The translations under genes and the position numbers were made by a program. From contig JADJIB010000002.1 of NCBI GenBank assembly GCA_016707175.1, positions 876,501 to 940,500 of the forward strand: 64,000 bases of DNA, in the 5' to 3' direction. The stretch comes from Candidatus Phosphoribacter hodrii. Lineage in GTDB: Bacteria; Actinomycetota; Actinomycetes; Actinomycetales; Dermatophilaceae. Of this stretch, positions 51,603-60,699 are shown in pieces. The notes beneath the pieces are model-generated. The model was not told the origin of the DNA. It saw only the letters and a list, made by a program, of their open reading frames with translations, and ran no database searches. Position 1 is the stretch's first letter; every line of letters starts with the position of its first letter.

Positions 51603-52204
51603 GCGTCGCGACGGCATACCGGCATCTGCACTCCGACGCGGTCCGTCTGCTGGCGGGGTGGACCCCGCCCGATGCCCGGCAGGAGCGCCTGCGGGCCGAC
51701 TACCTCACCCACCTGGGTGCCCACCCCGACGGCGTCGCCAAGGCCGGGCCGCCTGCCCACCTCACCGCGAGCGCCCTGGTCTTCGACTCGCGGCTCGAGC
51801 GGGTCCTGCTTACCCACCATGGCAAGGCCCGGGTCTGGTTGCAGTTGGGTGGTCACCTCGAGCCCGAAGACGCCAGCCTGTATGCCGCCGCGCAACGCGA
51901 GATCCGCGAGGAGAGCGGGCTGGCCAGGGTCCACGTGATCCCGGTGATCGCGCAGTTGGACCGGCATACCCTCGTCGGAGCCTTCGGGCACTGCCGGGAG
52001 CATTTGGACGTCCGGTTCGCGGCGGTCGTGCCGGCCGGCTCGGAGGATGCCGTGTCAGCCAGCGCCGAGTCCATCGACCTGCGTTGGTGGCCCCTGGAGG
52101 CGTTGCCCGAGCCCACCAGCGCCGAGGTCGGTGCCTTGGCCAAGGCCTGCCTCGCCGTGCTGCACGCTGCGCCGTCGGTGTCCCCGGAGCCCTCGCGCAC
52201 CTGA
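51599..52204 (+). CDS. Nudix hydrolase
   Basis: A 201-residue pyrophosphohydrolase. The Nudix box GGHLEPEDASLYAAAQREIR-EESGL fits G-x5-E-x7-REUxEExGU. The domain starts after about 50 helical residues (DYLTHLGAHPDGVAKAG). The substrate, presumably a nucleoside diphosphate derivative, is unknown. The GTG at 51599 overlaps the DUF2342 stop. Confidence 0.92.
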   Translation: MSVATAYRHLHSDAVRLLAGWTPPDARQERLRADYLTHLGAHPDGVAKAGPPAHLTASALVFDSRLERVLLTHHGKARVWLQLGGHLEPEDASLYAAAQREIREESGLARVHVIPVIAQLDRHTLVGAFGHCREHLDVRFAAVVPAGSEDAVSASAESIDLRWWPLEALPEPTSAEVGALAKACLAVLHAAPSVSPEPSRT

Positions 52205-52253
52205 TCCAAGGCCCGCACCCGTGCCGGACAGTGGTGCCGGGCCTGGGGCCGTC

Positions 52254-52303
52254 CATGAGGCCGCGACAGCTGGCGTGATCACGCCAGCTGTCGCGGCTTC
52301 ATG
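52254..52303. repeat. TGATCA-centred near-perfect 50-bp palindrome, member 2
   Basis: Two 22-bp arms (52254-52275 and 52282-52303) with one mismatch surround TGATCA. It sits 50 bp after the Nudix stop and 42 bp beyond the convergent sixA stop, an ideal spot for a bidirectional terminator. A second GCGGCTTCAT follows immediately. Related to the palindrome at 26371. Confidence 0.75.
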
Positions 52304-52344
52304 AGCGGCTTCATCCCCGGGCAGCGGCGCCGTCCACCAATCGG

Positions 52345-52869
52345 TCAGCCGCGACCGATGAAGAAGGCCTCCAACTCGGCGGTTCCCTGACCCAAGTCGG
52401 CCCAGTGACCGGCATACCGCAGCACGGCGAGGCCCGTCGTCGGGAAGCCGGCTGCGAGCTCGGAATGGGCCTGCGCCGAGCCACGCCCGGCCGTGAGCGC
52501 CTCGGCGAGCATCGGCATCGTCGGGGCATGACCGACGATGACGACGGTGGCAGCGGTGCCCGCGCCTTCGACGAGAGCCTGCAGCACCCCGGTCGGTCCG
52601 CCGTGATAGATCGCCGAGTCGAAGGTGATCGCCTCCGCTCGCGCGCCGCCCGCCGCGACGTGGTCCCAGGTCTGGCGGGTGCGCACGGCCGTGGAGCAGA
52701 TGACCAGGTCGGCGTCGATCTCCTGGGCTGCCAGCCACTCGCCGACGGCGTGGGCGTCCCGGCGGCCGCGGTCGGTGAGCTCCCGCTCGTGGTCGAGGAC
52801 ACCGAAGGTTTGCTCGGCCTTGGCATGGCGCAGGAGCAGCAGTCGCTTGGTCGCTTGGTCGCTGATCAC
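52345..52869 (-). CDS. sixA: Phosphohistidine phosphatase SixA-like
   Basis: A 174-residue histidine phosphatase. The RHG-type motif is LLLRHAKAEQ (catalytic His), with VICSTAVRTRQTW and the second His in VIVGHAPTMPML. SixA enzymes dephosphorylate phosphohistidine on signalling or PTS proteins; the target here is unknown. The GTG at 52869 places the catalytic loop at the usual distance from the N-terminus, with CAGGGG just upstream. Confidence 0.9.
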   Translation of the reverse strand: MISDQATKRLLLLRHAKAEQTFGVLDHERELTDRGRRDAHAVGEWLAAQEIDADLVICSTAVRTRQTWDHVAAGGARAEAITFDSAIYHGGPTGVLQALVEGAGTAATVVIVGHAPTMPMLAEALTAGRGSAQAHSELAAGFPTTGLAVLRYAGHWADLGQGTAELEAFFIGRG

Positions 52870-52907
52870 CCCCTGAGGATGCCCGGTCCGGCCCGCGCTC
52901 GCCACCC

Positions 52908-53834
52908 TCAGGCCCCCGGTCCGGCGACGACGTGCAGCAGGGGTGCGCCCGCGGCATACCGGGTCAGTTGCTCACGCAACAGACGCACCATCCGCGGCCG
53001 GAAGGTGTCGCCCGCCCCGCCGACGTGCGGCGCGACGAGGACGCCCGGGGCGTGCCACAGCGGATGGTCGGGCGGGAGCGGCTCGGGGTCGGTGACGTCC
53101 AGCGCAGCCCGCAGCCGGCCCGTGGCGGTCTCGGCCAGAAGCGCGGCAGTGTCGAGCACCTGGCCGCGGGCGACGTTGACGACCAGGGCGCCGTCGGGCA
53201 TCGACGCGAGGAACGCGGCATCCGCAAGCCCTCGGGTTGTGTCGGTGAGCGGCGTGAGCAGCACGACGATGTCGTGATGCGGCAGCAGCCACGGGAGCTC
53301 GTCGAACCCGTGGACCCGCTCGACCACGTCGTCCCCGGCACGCGGACGCGAGGCCACCGCGGTGAGGCTCACCTCGAACGGCGCGAGCCGAGCGGCCAGG
53401 GCGCGCCCGATCCGCCCGTAGCCGACGATGAGCACCCGCCGGTCGCCCAACGCGGGCCAGGCACGCTGCCCGATCCACTCGCCGCGTTCCTGAGCCCGCG
53501 CGAATTCCGGTATGCCGCGTTGCGCGGCGAGCATGAGCGCGACCGCGAACTCCGCGGTGGAGGCGTCGTGGACGCCCGCGGCATTGCACAAGGTCACCCC
53601 CGACGGCAGGTGCGCCAAGACGTGGTCGTAGCCGGCGGTGAACAGCTGGACGACCTCGAGCCCCGGAAGCGCAGCCAAGCGAGCCAGCCGCTCTGTCGTG
53701 CCCATCGGCGGCACGACGACGCGCACCGACGGATCGTCGAGGTCGTCGGACAAGTCCCAGGCCCGCATGGCCAGCCCGTCCACGGGCCCCACGTCGGTGA
53801 TCCAGGACTGCCCGGGCAGGGTCACGGTTCGCAC
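52908..53834 (-). CDS. D-isomer-specific 2-hydroxyacid dehydrogenase
   Basis: A 308-residue NAD(P)-dependent dehydrogenase. The Rossmann loop is VLIVGYGRIGRALAARL, the catalytic Arg is in NVARGQVLDT, Glu in LDVTDPEPLPPDHPLW and His in VAPHVGGAG. The exact hydroxyacid (glyoxylate, phenylpyruvate or other) cannot be told. It lies 38 bp upstream of sixA in the same orientation. Confidence 0.93.
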   Translation of the reverse strand: MRTVTLPGQSWITDVGPVDGLAMRAWDLSDDLDDPSVRVVVPPMGTTERLARLAALPGLEVVQLFTAGYDHVLAHLPSGVTLCNAAGVHDASTAEFAVALMLAAQRGIPEFARAQERGEWIGQRAWPALGDRRVLIVGYGRIGRALAARLAPFEVSLTAVASRPRAGDDVVERVHGFDELPWLLPHHDIVVLLTPLTDTTRGLADAAFLASMPDGALVVNVARGQVLDTAALLAETATGRLRAALDVTDPEPLPPDHPLWHAPGVLVAPHVGGAGDTFRPRMVRLLREQLTRYAAGAPLLHVVAGPGA

Positions 53835-53995
53835 GGTCCGACGCTACCGCCCGGACGCCGATGGGCCAGCCCGCGACCGGCGGGCGCGAGTGACCCGCCG
53901 ACGGTCGGTGCGGGCCCGCTGGGGGATCCGCCGACAGGCGTCGATCGTTAGGGTGAGCAGGCGGCCGCAGGGGCTGCATCCACGGGAGGGAACCC

Positions 53996-54868
53996 ATGTC
54001 CGACATCGACCAACTGCTCACGCAGATTCCACTGGCTGCGATCGCCCAGGAACTGGGGGTCGACGAGTCCCAGGCCGCGGCATCCTCGCGCACGGCGCTT
54101 GAGGCGCTCCTCGGCGGGCTGCAGGCCAACGCGAGCGACCCGGCGGGCGCGCTGTCCCTCGGCCAGGCGCTCGGCACCCACGACGGCAGCCTGCTCGGCG
54201 CCGACCTCGGGGACATCGACCAGGAGGACGGCTCGGCGATCGTCCACAACATCTTCGGAGGAAACACCTCCGACGTCATCGCCCAGCTCGGCGGCGTCAA
54301 GGGGTCCGGCGGCTCCGGCCTCATCGCCAAGTTGCTGCCGATCCTGGCCCCGTTCGTGCTGGCCTGGCTGGGCCAGAAGCTGCGCGGTCAGGGCGGGATG
54401 GGCGACATCCTTGGTCAGGTCCTCGGCGGAGCGGCCGGCGGCGCCGGTGGCAGTTCGTCCGGTGCGGGCGGCGGCGGTCTCGGTGACATCCTCGGTCAGG
54501 TCCTCGGCGGAGCCGCCGGCGGCGGCAGCTCGTCCGGTGCGGGCGGCGGCGGTCTCGGTGACATCCTCGGTCAGGTCCTCGGCGGCTCCGGCACGTCGGC
54601 CGGCTCGGCTGATTCGGCCGATTCGGGTTTGGGGCTGCCCGAACAGCCCACCGGCCCCCTCATCCCGACCGACGGCAGCGACATGTCCGACGTCACCGAC
54701 GGCTCGAGCAACCGCTCCACCGGCGCGCAGGACAACCCGATGGGTGGCGTGCTCGGCGACATCCTCGGTCAGGTCCTCGGCGGCGGTAGCTCGTCAGGCT
54801 CCGGGTCCAGCAGCAGCCCCAACATCACCGACATCCTCGGCGGGCTGCTCGGCGGCGGTAAGCGCTGA
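53996..54868 (+). CDS. DUF937-family protein with GDILGQVLGG repeats
   Basis: A 290-residue protein. The first 130 residues are a DUF937-type helical domain (DIDQLLTQIPLAAIAQELGV, then ALLGGLQANA and IVHNIFGG). The rest is a low-complexity Gly/Ser region with four copies of GDILGQVLGG (about residues 136, 162, 187 and 254). Function unknown. The gene has a good GGGAGG site before its ATG and ends just before a motif-based hairpin. Confidence 0.85.
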   Translation: MSDIDQLLTQIPLAAIAQELGVDESQAAASSRTALEALLGGLQANASDPAGALSLGQALGTHDGSLLGADLGDIDQEDGSAIVHNIFGGNTSDVIAQLGGVKGSGGSGLIAKLLPILAPFVLAWLGQKLRGQGGMGDILGQVLGGAAGGAGGSSSGAGGGGLGDILGQVLGGAAGGGSSSGAGGGGLGDILGQVLGGSGTSAGSADSADSGLGLPEQPTGPLIPTDGSDMSDVTDGSSNRSTGAQDNPMGGVLGDILGQVLGGGSSSGSGSSSSPNITDILGGLLGGGKR

Positions 54869-54881
54869 CCCACCACCCACA

Positions 54882-54922
54882 GCGGGTATGCCGCGCGGCA
54901 CGTCCGCGCGCGGCATACCCGC
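54882..54922. terminator. 16-bp motif-based stem-loop between convergent genes
   Basis: GCGGGTATGCCGCGCG (54882-54897) pairs perfectly with CGCGCGGCATACCCGC (54907-54922) around a 9-nt loop. It lies between the DUF937 stop and the gatB stop and can terminate both. Confidence 0.75.
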
Positions 54923-54949
54923 TGGTGTGTGTGGGGTGGAGCGTGCGTC

Positions 54950-56509
54950 CTAGCTGCCGACCCGCTCCATGATGAGCTCGCGGACCCGCGCGGCGTCGGC
55001 CTGACCGGCCATCGCCTTCATGACCTGACCGATGAGGGCGCCGGCGGCCTGGACCTTGCCGCTGCGGATCTTCTCGACGAGGTCGGGGTTGGCGGCGATG
55101 ACCTCATCGACCGCGGCACCCAGCGCGCCGTCGTCGGACACGAGCGCCAGACCACGGGCATCGGCGACCGCACCGGGGTTGCCCTCGCCGGCGAGCACAC
55201 CGTCGAGCACCTGGCGGGCCATCGAGTCGTTGAGTCGGCCGCCCTGCACGAGCGCGTCCAACTCGGCGACAGCACGCGGCGTGATGCCCATGTCGGTGAG
55301 CTCGCGGCCGTCGAGGTTGGCGCGCCGGGCGATCTCGCCCGACCACCACTTGCGAGCACCGGCCGGGGTCGCACCGGCGGCCACGGTGGCCTCGATGATC
55401 TCGATGGCACCGGCGTTGATGACGTCGCGCATCTCCAGGTCGGAGTAGCCCCACTCTCCCTGCAGCCGTCGGCGGCGCTGCACCGGCGGCTCGGGAAGGG
55501 TCGCCCGCAATGCCTCGATCGAGTCGGCCGTCGGAGCGATGGGGACCAGGTCGGGCTCGGGGAAGTAGCGGTAGTCCTCGGCGTCGGACTTCTCGCGGCC
55601 ACTGGTCGTGACCCCGGTGTCCTCGTGCCAGTGCCGGGTCTCCTGCAGGATCGAACCGCCACCGGCCAGAACCGCTGCATGCCGGGTCATCTCGTAACGC
55701 ACGGCCCGCTCCACCGACCGCAACGAGTTGACGTTCTTGGTCTCGGTGCGGGTGCCGAAGGGGACCTCGGCCTGCTTCTCGGGCTTCTTCTTGCGCGGGC
55801 GAAGCGAGACGTTGGCGTCACACCGAAGCGACCCCTGCTCCATCTTGACGTCGGACACGCCAAGGGCCCGCAGCAGGTCCCGCAGGGTCGCAACGTAGGC
55901 CTTCGCCACCTCGGGCGCGCGATCACCGAAGCCGGTCAACGGCTTGGTGACGATCTCGATGAGCGGGATGCCGGCTCGGTTGTAGTCGACCAGCGAGTAG
56001 TCGGCACCGTGGATGCGCCCGGTGGCGCCGCCGACGTGCAGCGACTTGCCGGTGTCTTCCTCCATGTGGGCCCGCTCGATCTCGACCCGGTAGGCGCTGC
56101 CGTCCTCCAACTCGACGTCGAGCCACCCGTTGAAGGCGATCGGCTCGTCGTACTGGCTGGTCTGGAAGTTCTTGGGCATGTCCGGATAGAAGTAGTTCTT
56201 CCGGGCGAACCGGCTCCACGGCGCGATGGTGCAGTTGAGCGCCAGCCCGATCCGGATGGCCGACTCGACGCCCTTCTCGTTGACCACCGGCAGCGACCCC
56301 GGCAGCCCGAGACAGACCGGGCACACCTGCGAGTTGGGCTCGGCACCGAACTCGGTCGGACAACCGCAGAACATCTTGGTCGCAGTGCCCAACTCGACGT
56401 GGACCTCCAACCCGAGCACCGGGTCGTATGCCGCGATCGTCTCGTCCCACGTCAGCACGGCCTCGGTGCCGCCGTCGAGGGCCAGGTCATCACTCGTGTG
56501 CTCGCTCAT
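54950..56509 (-). CDS. gatB: Asp-tRNA(Asn)/Glu-tRNA(Gln) amidotransferase subunit B
   Basis: The 519-residue subunit that phosphorylates mischarged tRNA before amidation. Signatures: VLGLEVHVELGTATKMFCGC (first zinc Cys pair), CPVCLGLPGSLPVVN (second pair), DYNRAGIPLIEIVTKP, MEQGSLRCDANVSLRP, and the C-terminal YqeY-like tail QVMKAMAGQADAARVRELI. The ATG at 56509 overlaps the gatA stop by 4 bp. Confidence 0.97.
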   Translation of the reverse strand: MSEHTSDDLALDGGTEAVLTWDETIAAYDPVLGLEVHVELGTATKMFCGCPTEFGAEPNSQVCPVCLGLPGSLPVVNEKGVESAIRIGLALNCTIAPWSRFARKNYFYPDMPKNFQTSQYDEPIAFNGWLDVELEDGSAYRVEIERAHMEEDTGKSLHVGGATGRIHGADYSLVDYNRAGIPLIEIVTKPLTGFGDRAPEVAKAYVATLRDLLRALGVSDVKMEQGSLRCDANVSLRPRKKKPEKQAEVPFGTRTETKNVNSLRSVERAVRYEMTRHAAVLAGGGSILQETRHWHEDTGVTTSGREKSDAEDYRYFPEPDLVPIAPTADSIEALRATLPEPPVQRRRRLQGEWGYSDLEMRDVINAGAIEIIEATVAAGATPAGARKWWSGEIARRANLDGRELTDMGITPRAVAELDALVQGGRLNDSMARQVLDGVLAGEGNPGAVADARGLALVSDDGALGAAVDEVIAANPDLVEKIRSGKVQAAGALIGQVMKAMAGQADAARVRELIMERVGS

Positions 56510-58035
56510 CGAGCCACCTCCGCGCCCACGGTCGCCAAGGTTGGCGCCTTCTCCAACAAGTGCCCGCCCCACCGGCTGACGAGCTCACGCTCCAGAGCCG
56601 ACCCCACGGCATACAGGCGCTCGTCCTTCGTTGCCGGGGCGAGGATCTGGAACCCGGTCGGGAGCCCGTCCTCGGTCGCGAGACCGGACGGCAGCGACAT
56701 CCCCGGGATGCCGGCGAGGTTGGCCGGGATCGTCGCGACGTCGTTGAGATACATGGCCAACGGGTCGTCGAGCTTCTCGCCGATCTTGAACGCGGTCGTC
56801 GGCGCGGTCGGGGAGACGAGGACGTCGGCCACCTCGAAGGCACGGTCGAAGTCCTGAGCGATGAGGCGACGGACCTTCTGGGCCTGACCGTAGTAAGCGT
56901 CGTAGTAGCCCGACGAGAGGGCATAGGTGCCCAGGATGATCCGGCGCTTGACCTCGGCGCCGAACCCGACCTCGCGGGTGGCTGCCATGACCTGCTCGGC
57001 GCTCGGGTCATCGACTCCCTCGGGCAGGGCCCGCAGGCCATAGCGCATCGCGTCGAAGCGAGCCAGGTTGGAGGAGGCCTCGGACGGCAGGATGAGGTAG
57101 TAGGCGGCCAGCGCGTACTGGAAGTTGGGGCAGTCGACCTCGACGACCGTTGCGCCGGCATCGACGAGCAGGGCGACCGCCTCGTTGAAGCGGGCCTGCA
57201 CCCCCGCCTGGTAGCCCTCGCCGGACAGCTGCTTGACGACCCCGATCCGCATCCCGCTGACGTCAGCGCTCTGCGCCGCCCGCACGACCTCGGGCACCGG
57301 GGCGTGAATGGACGTCGAGTCGCGCGGGTCGTAACCCCCGATGACGGCGTGCAGCAGCGCGGTGTCCAGGACGGTCCGGGCGCACGGCCCGGCCTGGTCG
57401 AGGCTGGAGGCCAACGCGACGAGGCCGTAGCGCGAGACCCCGCCGTAGGTCGGCTTGGTGCCGACCGTCCCCGTCACCGACGCCGGCTGACGGATCGAGC
57501 CACCGGTGTCGGTGCCGATCGCCAACGGGGCCTGGAAGGACGCCAGCACCGACGACGAGCCGCCGCCGGAGCCGCCGGGGATGCGCTCGAGGTCCCACGG
57601 GTTGCGGCTGGGGCCATAGGCCGAGTGCTCCGTCGAGGAGCCCATCGCGAACTCGTCCATGTTGGTCTTGCCGAGGATCGGCATCCCGGCGGCCTTGAGC
57701 TTGGTCACGAGAGTCGCGTCGTACGGCGGGATCCACCCCGAGAGGATCCGGCTGCCACACGTCGTCGGCAGCCCCTCGGTCGCGACGACGTCCTTGACCG
57801 CGATCGGCACGCCGGCCATCACGTGCAGGTCCTCGTTGCGGGCGCGGGCGTCATCGACGGCCCGCGCCTGAGCCAGCACGCCGGTCTCGTCGACGTGCAG
57901 GTAGGAGTGGACGGAGCCATCGACAGCCGCGATGCGGTCCAGGTGGGCCTGGGTGAGCTCGACGGCGCTGATCTCCCGACGGGCCAGAGAGTCGGCCATC
58001 CGGGCGGCGCTCCAGCGGGTGAGATCGTTGGTCAC
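56506..58035 (-). CDS. gatA: Asp-tRNA(Asn)/Glu-tRNA(Gln) amidotransferase subunit A
   Basis: The 509-residue glutaminase subunit that supplies ammonia to GatB. Catalytic Lys in GVPIAVKDVVATEG, cis-Ser in RIPGGSGGGSSSVL and nucleophile Ser in IGTDTGGSIRQPASV. It follows gatC with an 87-bp gap holding a motif hairpin and is coupled to gatB. Confidence 0.97.
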   Translation of the reverse strand: MTNDLTRWSAARMADSLARREISAVELTQAHLDRIAAVDGSVHSYLHVDETGVLAQARAVDDARARNEDLHVMAGVPIAVKDVVATEGLPTTCGSRILSGWIPPYDATLVTKLKAAGMPILGKTNMDEFAMGSSTEHSAYGPSRNPWDLERIPGGSGGGSSSVLASFQAPLAIGTDTGGSIRQPASVTGTVGTKPTYGGVSRYGLVALASSLDQAGPCARTVLDTALLHAVIGGYDPRDSTSIHAPVPEVVRAAQSADVSGMRIGVVKQLSGEGYQAGVQARFNEAVALLVDAGATVVEVDCPNFQYALAAYYLILPSEASSNLARFDAMRYGLRALPEGVDDPSAEQVMAATREVGFGAEVKRRIILGTYALSSGYYDAYYGQAQKVRRLIAQDFDRAFEVADVLVSPTAPTTAFKIGEKLDDPLAMYLNDVATIPANLAGIPGMSLPSGLATEDGLPTGFQILAPATKDERLYAVGSALERELVSRWGGHLLEKAPTLATVGAEVAR

Positions 58036-58074
58036 GGTGGTGCCTTACGTTGGGGAGCGGGTCGGGAAGCTGCG

Positions 58075-58110
58075 GGTATGCCGCGCGCCTGGGCCGCGAG
58101 GCGGCATACC
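58075..58110. terminator. Motif-based stem-loop between gatC and gatA
   Basis: GGTATGCCGC (58075-58084) and GCGGCATACC (58101-58110) form a 10-bp stem with a 16-nt loop. It lies after the gatC stop on the minus strand, inside what is normally one operon, so it may attenuate rather than fully stop transcription into gatA and gatB. Confidence 0.55.
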
Positions 58111-58122
58111 AGAGGCGGTGGG

Positions 58123-58419
58123 TCAGTCGTCGGAGAGGATCCGGGGGACGGAGAAGCGCTGCTGATCGGCCTCGGGAGCCCCCGAGAGGGCCTGCGCGGA
58201 GGTGAGCCCGGGGCGGACCTCGTCGGGCCTGGTGACGTTGACCAGGGGCAAGGGGTGCGACATCGGCTCGACGCCTTCGGTGGGCGCCTGCTGGACCAGT
58301 GCGACGGCGTCGAGGATGACCGACAGCTCGCCGAGCATCCGGTCAAGCTCGGCGTCGGTCAGCTCGATCCGCGCCAGCATGGCCAGATGGGCGACATCGT
58401 CGCGGGACAGGGAAGACAT
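58123..58419 (-). CDS. gatC: Asp-tRNA(Asn)/Glu-tRNA(Gln) amidotransferase subunit C
   Basis: The 98-residue stabilising subunit of GatCAB. It has the family pattern MSSLSRDDVAHLAMLARIEL, then LGELSVILDAV and a C-terminal DEVRPGLT...AL..AP...Q..F.VPRIL. First gene of the gatCAB set. Confidence 0.95.
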   Translation of the reverse strand: MSSLSRDDVAHLAMLARIELTDAELDRMLGELSVILDAVALVQQAPTEGVEPMSHPLPLVNVTRPDEVRPGLTSAQALSGAPEADQQRFSVPRILSDD

Positions 58420-58484
58420 GGCCCCATCCTATTGGCGCTGCCTGAGGACCCTTGCGGGACGTTCGGCTTAGCCCACCCTGGCCG

Positions 58485-60641
58485 TTAGTCGGGGGACCCG
58501 GTCTCCAGGAGCCGGACGAACCCTGCCTCATCGAGGATGCGCAGCCCCAGGTCGCGGGCCTTGGCCTCCTTGGACCCGGCACCCGGCCCGACGATCACCC
58601 AATCGGTGTTCTTGGAGACCGATCCGGCCGCCTTGCCCCCGCGGGCGATGATCGCCTCTTTCGCGCCGTCGCGGGTGAAGCCTTCGAGGGAGCCGGTGAC
58701 GACGACGGTGGCGCCGTCCAGGGTGCGGGCCACCGATGCATCGACCGCGTCGACCATCCGGACCCCGGCCGCTGCCCAGGCCTCAACGATGGCCCGGTGC
58801 CAGGTGTTGTCCGGGGCGTCGAACCAATCGCGCACCGACTCGGCGATCACGCCGCCCACCCCGTCGACGCCCGAGAGTTCCTCGGCGCTCGCGGCCCGGA
58901 TGCCCTCCATCGAGCCGAAGTGGGTGGCGAGGGCGCGGGCCGCAGTGGGGCCGACATGCCTGATCGACAGGGCGACGAGCACCCGCCAGAGCGGCTGCTC
59001 CTTGGCCTTGGCGAGGTTGTCGAGCAGTTTCTCGCCGTTGGCCGACAGGACTCGGCCATCGATCACGTCGGCCTCGGGGTCGGTCTTCTTGGCCAGCCGG
59101 GTATAGAGCGGCACGGTGGCGATCTCGGCGGCCGTGAGCGCGAAGAGCCCCCCTTCGTCCTCAATGACACCAGCGTCCAGCAGTGCAGCCGCCCCCTCCC
59201 AGCCGAGGGCCTCGATGTCCAGGGCGCCCCGGGAGGCCAGGCCGAACAGGCGCTCGCGCAACTGGGCCGGGCAGGACCGGGCGTTGGGGCAACGGATGTC
59301 CTTGTCGCCCTCCTTCTCGGCCGCCAGCAGGCTCCCGCAGGCGGGGCAGTGCGTCGGCATCTCCCACGGGACGGCGTCGGCCGGACGCAACGCCAGGACG
59401 GGGGCAACGATCTCGGGGATGACGTCGCCGGCCTTGCGCAGCACGACCGTGTCACCGATCCGGACGTCCTTACGGGCCACCTCCCAGCCGTTGTGCAAGG
59501 TGGCGTTGGAGACGGTCGAGCCGCTGACGACCACGGGATCCATCACGCCGAACGGGGTCACCCGACCGGTGCGACCGACCCCGACCTCGATGGCCCGAAG
59601 GACCGTGTTGACCTCTTCCGGCGGGTATTTGTAGGCGATCGCCCAGCGCGGCGCGCGTGAGGTCGAGCCCATGGACCGCTGGACGGCGACCTCGTCGACC
59701 TTGACGACCACCCCGTCGATCTCGTGCTCGACCGAGTGTCGGTGCTCTCCGAAGTGGTCGATGAACGCCTGGACCTCGGCGACGGTGTCGACGACCCGCA
59801 CGTGCGGGGAGGTGGGCAGCCCCCAGTCGTGCAGCACGGCATACGCCTCGCTCTGGCGGGCCACGTCGAAGCCGCGACGAGCCCCGAGCCCGTGGACGAG
59901 CATCCGCAGGGGGCGGCTCGCGGTGACCCGCGGGTCCTTCTGGCGCAGCGAACCGGCAGCGGCGTTACGGGGGTTGGCAAACGGCGCGCGGCCGGCCTCG
60001 ACGAGGCTCGCGTTGAGCTCCTCGAACTGCTCGACGGGGAAGAAGACCTCGCCGCGCACCTCGACGAGCTCAGGGACCGGCGCCTGGGCGGTGGGCGTGA
60101 GCACGGCGGGGATGCCGCGGATCGTGCGGACATTGTGGGTGACGTCCTCGCCGGTGCGCCCGTCGCCGCGGGTGAGCGCGCGGGTGAGGCGGCCGCGCTC
60201 GTAGAGGAGGTTGATCGCCAGGCCGTCGACCTTCAGCTCGCAGAGGAACCGGTATGCCGCGCCGCCGGGCCCCCCGGCGTCCCGCTCCACCCGCGCGGCC
60301 CAGGCCGCCAGCTCCTCGGGCGAGAAGGCGTTGTCGAGGCTGAGCATCCGCTCGAGGTGGTCAACCGCCTGGAACTCGGTCGAGAAACTCGGCGCTCCCA
60401 CCTGTTGGGTCGGGCTGTCCGGCGTGCGCAGGCTGGGGTGGGACTCCTCCAGGGCCGTGAGATCGCGGATGAGCGCGTCGTACTCCCCGTCGGACACGGT
60501 CGGGGAATCCTGGACGTGATAGGCGAACTGGTGGGCTCGGATCGTTTCGGCCAACTCGGTCCAGGCATGCCGGACCTCGGATGGCACGTCGGGGGCGCCT
60601 GCGGGCGCTTCGGAGCTGGACACGGCGTCATCCTGCCGCAT
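58485..60641 (-). CDS. ligA: NAD-dependent DNA ligase
   Basis: A 718-residue ligase. The Ia domain holds YHVQDSPTVSDGEYDALIRD; the adenylation Lys is in ELKVDGLAINLLYERG; the OB fold follows; the zinc finger is CPACGSLLA...CPNARSCPAQL; helix-hairpin-helix repeats and a C-terminal BRCT domain (VVVTGSLEGFTRDGAKEAI) complete it. Essential for joining Okazaki fragments. The ATG at 60641 is used; a GTG six codons later is an alternative. Confidence 0.97.
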   Translation of the reverse strand: MRQDDAVSSSEAPAGAPDVPSEVRHAWTELAETIRAHQFAYHVQDSPTVSDGEYDALIRDLTALEESHPSLRTPDSPTQQVGAPSFSTEFQAVDHLERMLSLDNAFSPEELAAWAARVERDAGGPGGAAYRFLCELKVDGLAINLLYERGRLTRALTRGDGRTGEDVTHNVRTIRGIPAVLTPTAQAPVPELVEVRGEVFFPVEQFEELNASLVEAGRAPFANPRNAAAGSLRQKDPRVTASRPLRMLVHGLGARRGFDVARQSEAYAVLHDWGLPTSPHVRVVDTVAEVQAFIDHFGEHRHSVEHEIDGVVVKVDEVAVQRSMGSTSRAPRWAIAYKYPPEEVNTVLRAIEVGVGRTGRVTPFGVMDPVVVSGSTVSNATLHNGWEVARKDVRIGDTVVLRKAGDVIPEIVAPVLALRPADAVPWEMPTHCPACGSLLAAEKEGDKDIRCPNARSCPAQLRERLFGLASRGALDIEALGWEGAAALLDAGVIEDEGGLFALTAAEIATVPLYTRLAKKTDPEADVIDGRVLSANGEKLLDNLAKAKEQPLWRVLVALSIRHVGPTAARALATHFGSMEGIRAASAEELSGVDGVGGVIAESVRDWFDAPDNTWHRAIVEAWAAAGVRMVDAVDASVARTLDGATVVVTGSLEGFTRDGAKEAIIARGGKAAGSVSKNTDWVIVGPGAGSKEAKARDLGLRILDEAGFVRLLETGSPD

Positions 60642-60699
60642 CGCGCCGACAATCCCCTCGACGGGCGGCGACGGGCGCTCGACGGCGGGGTGCGGTCGC

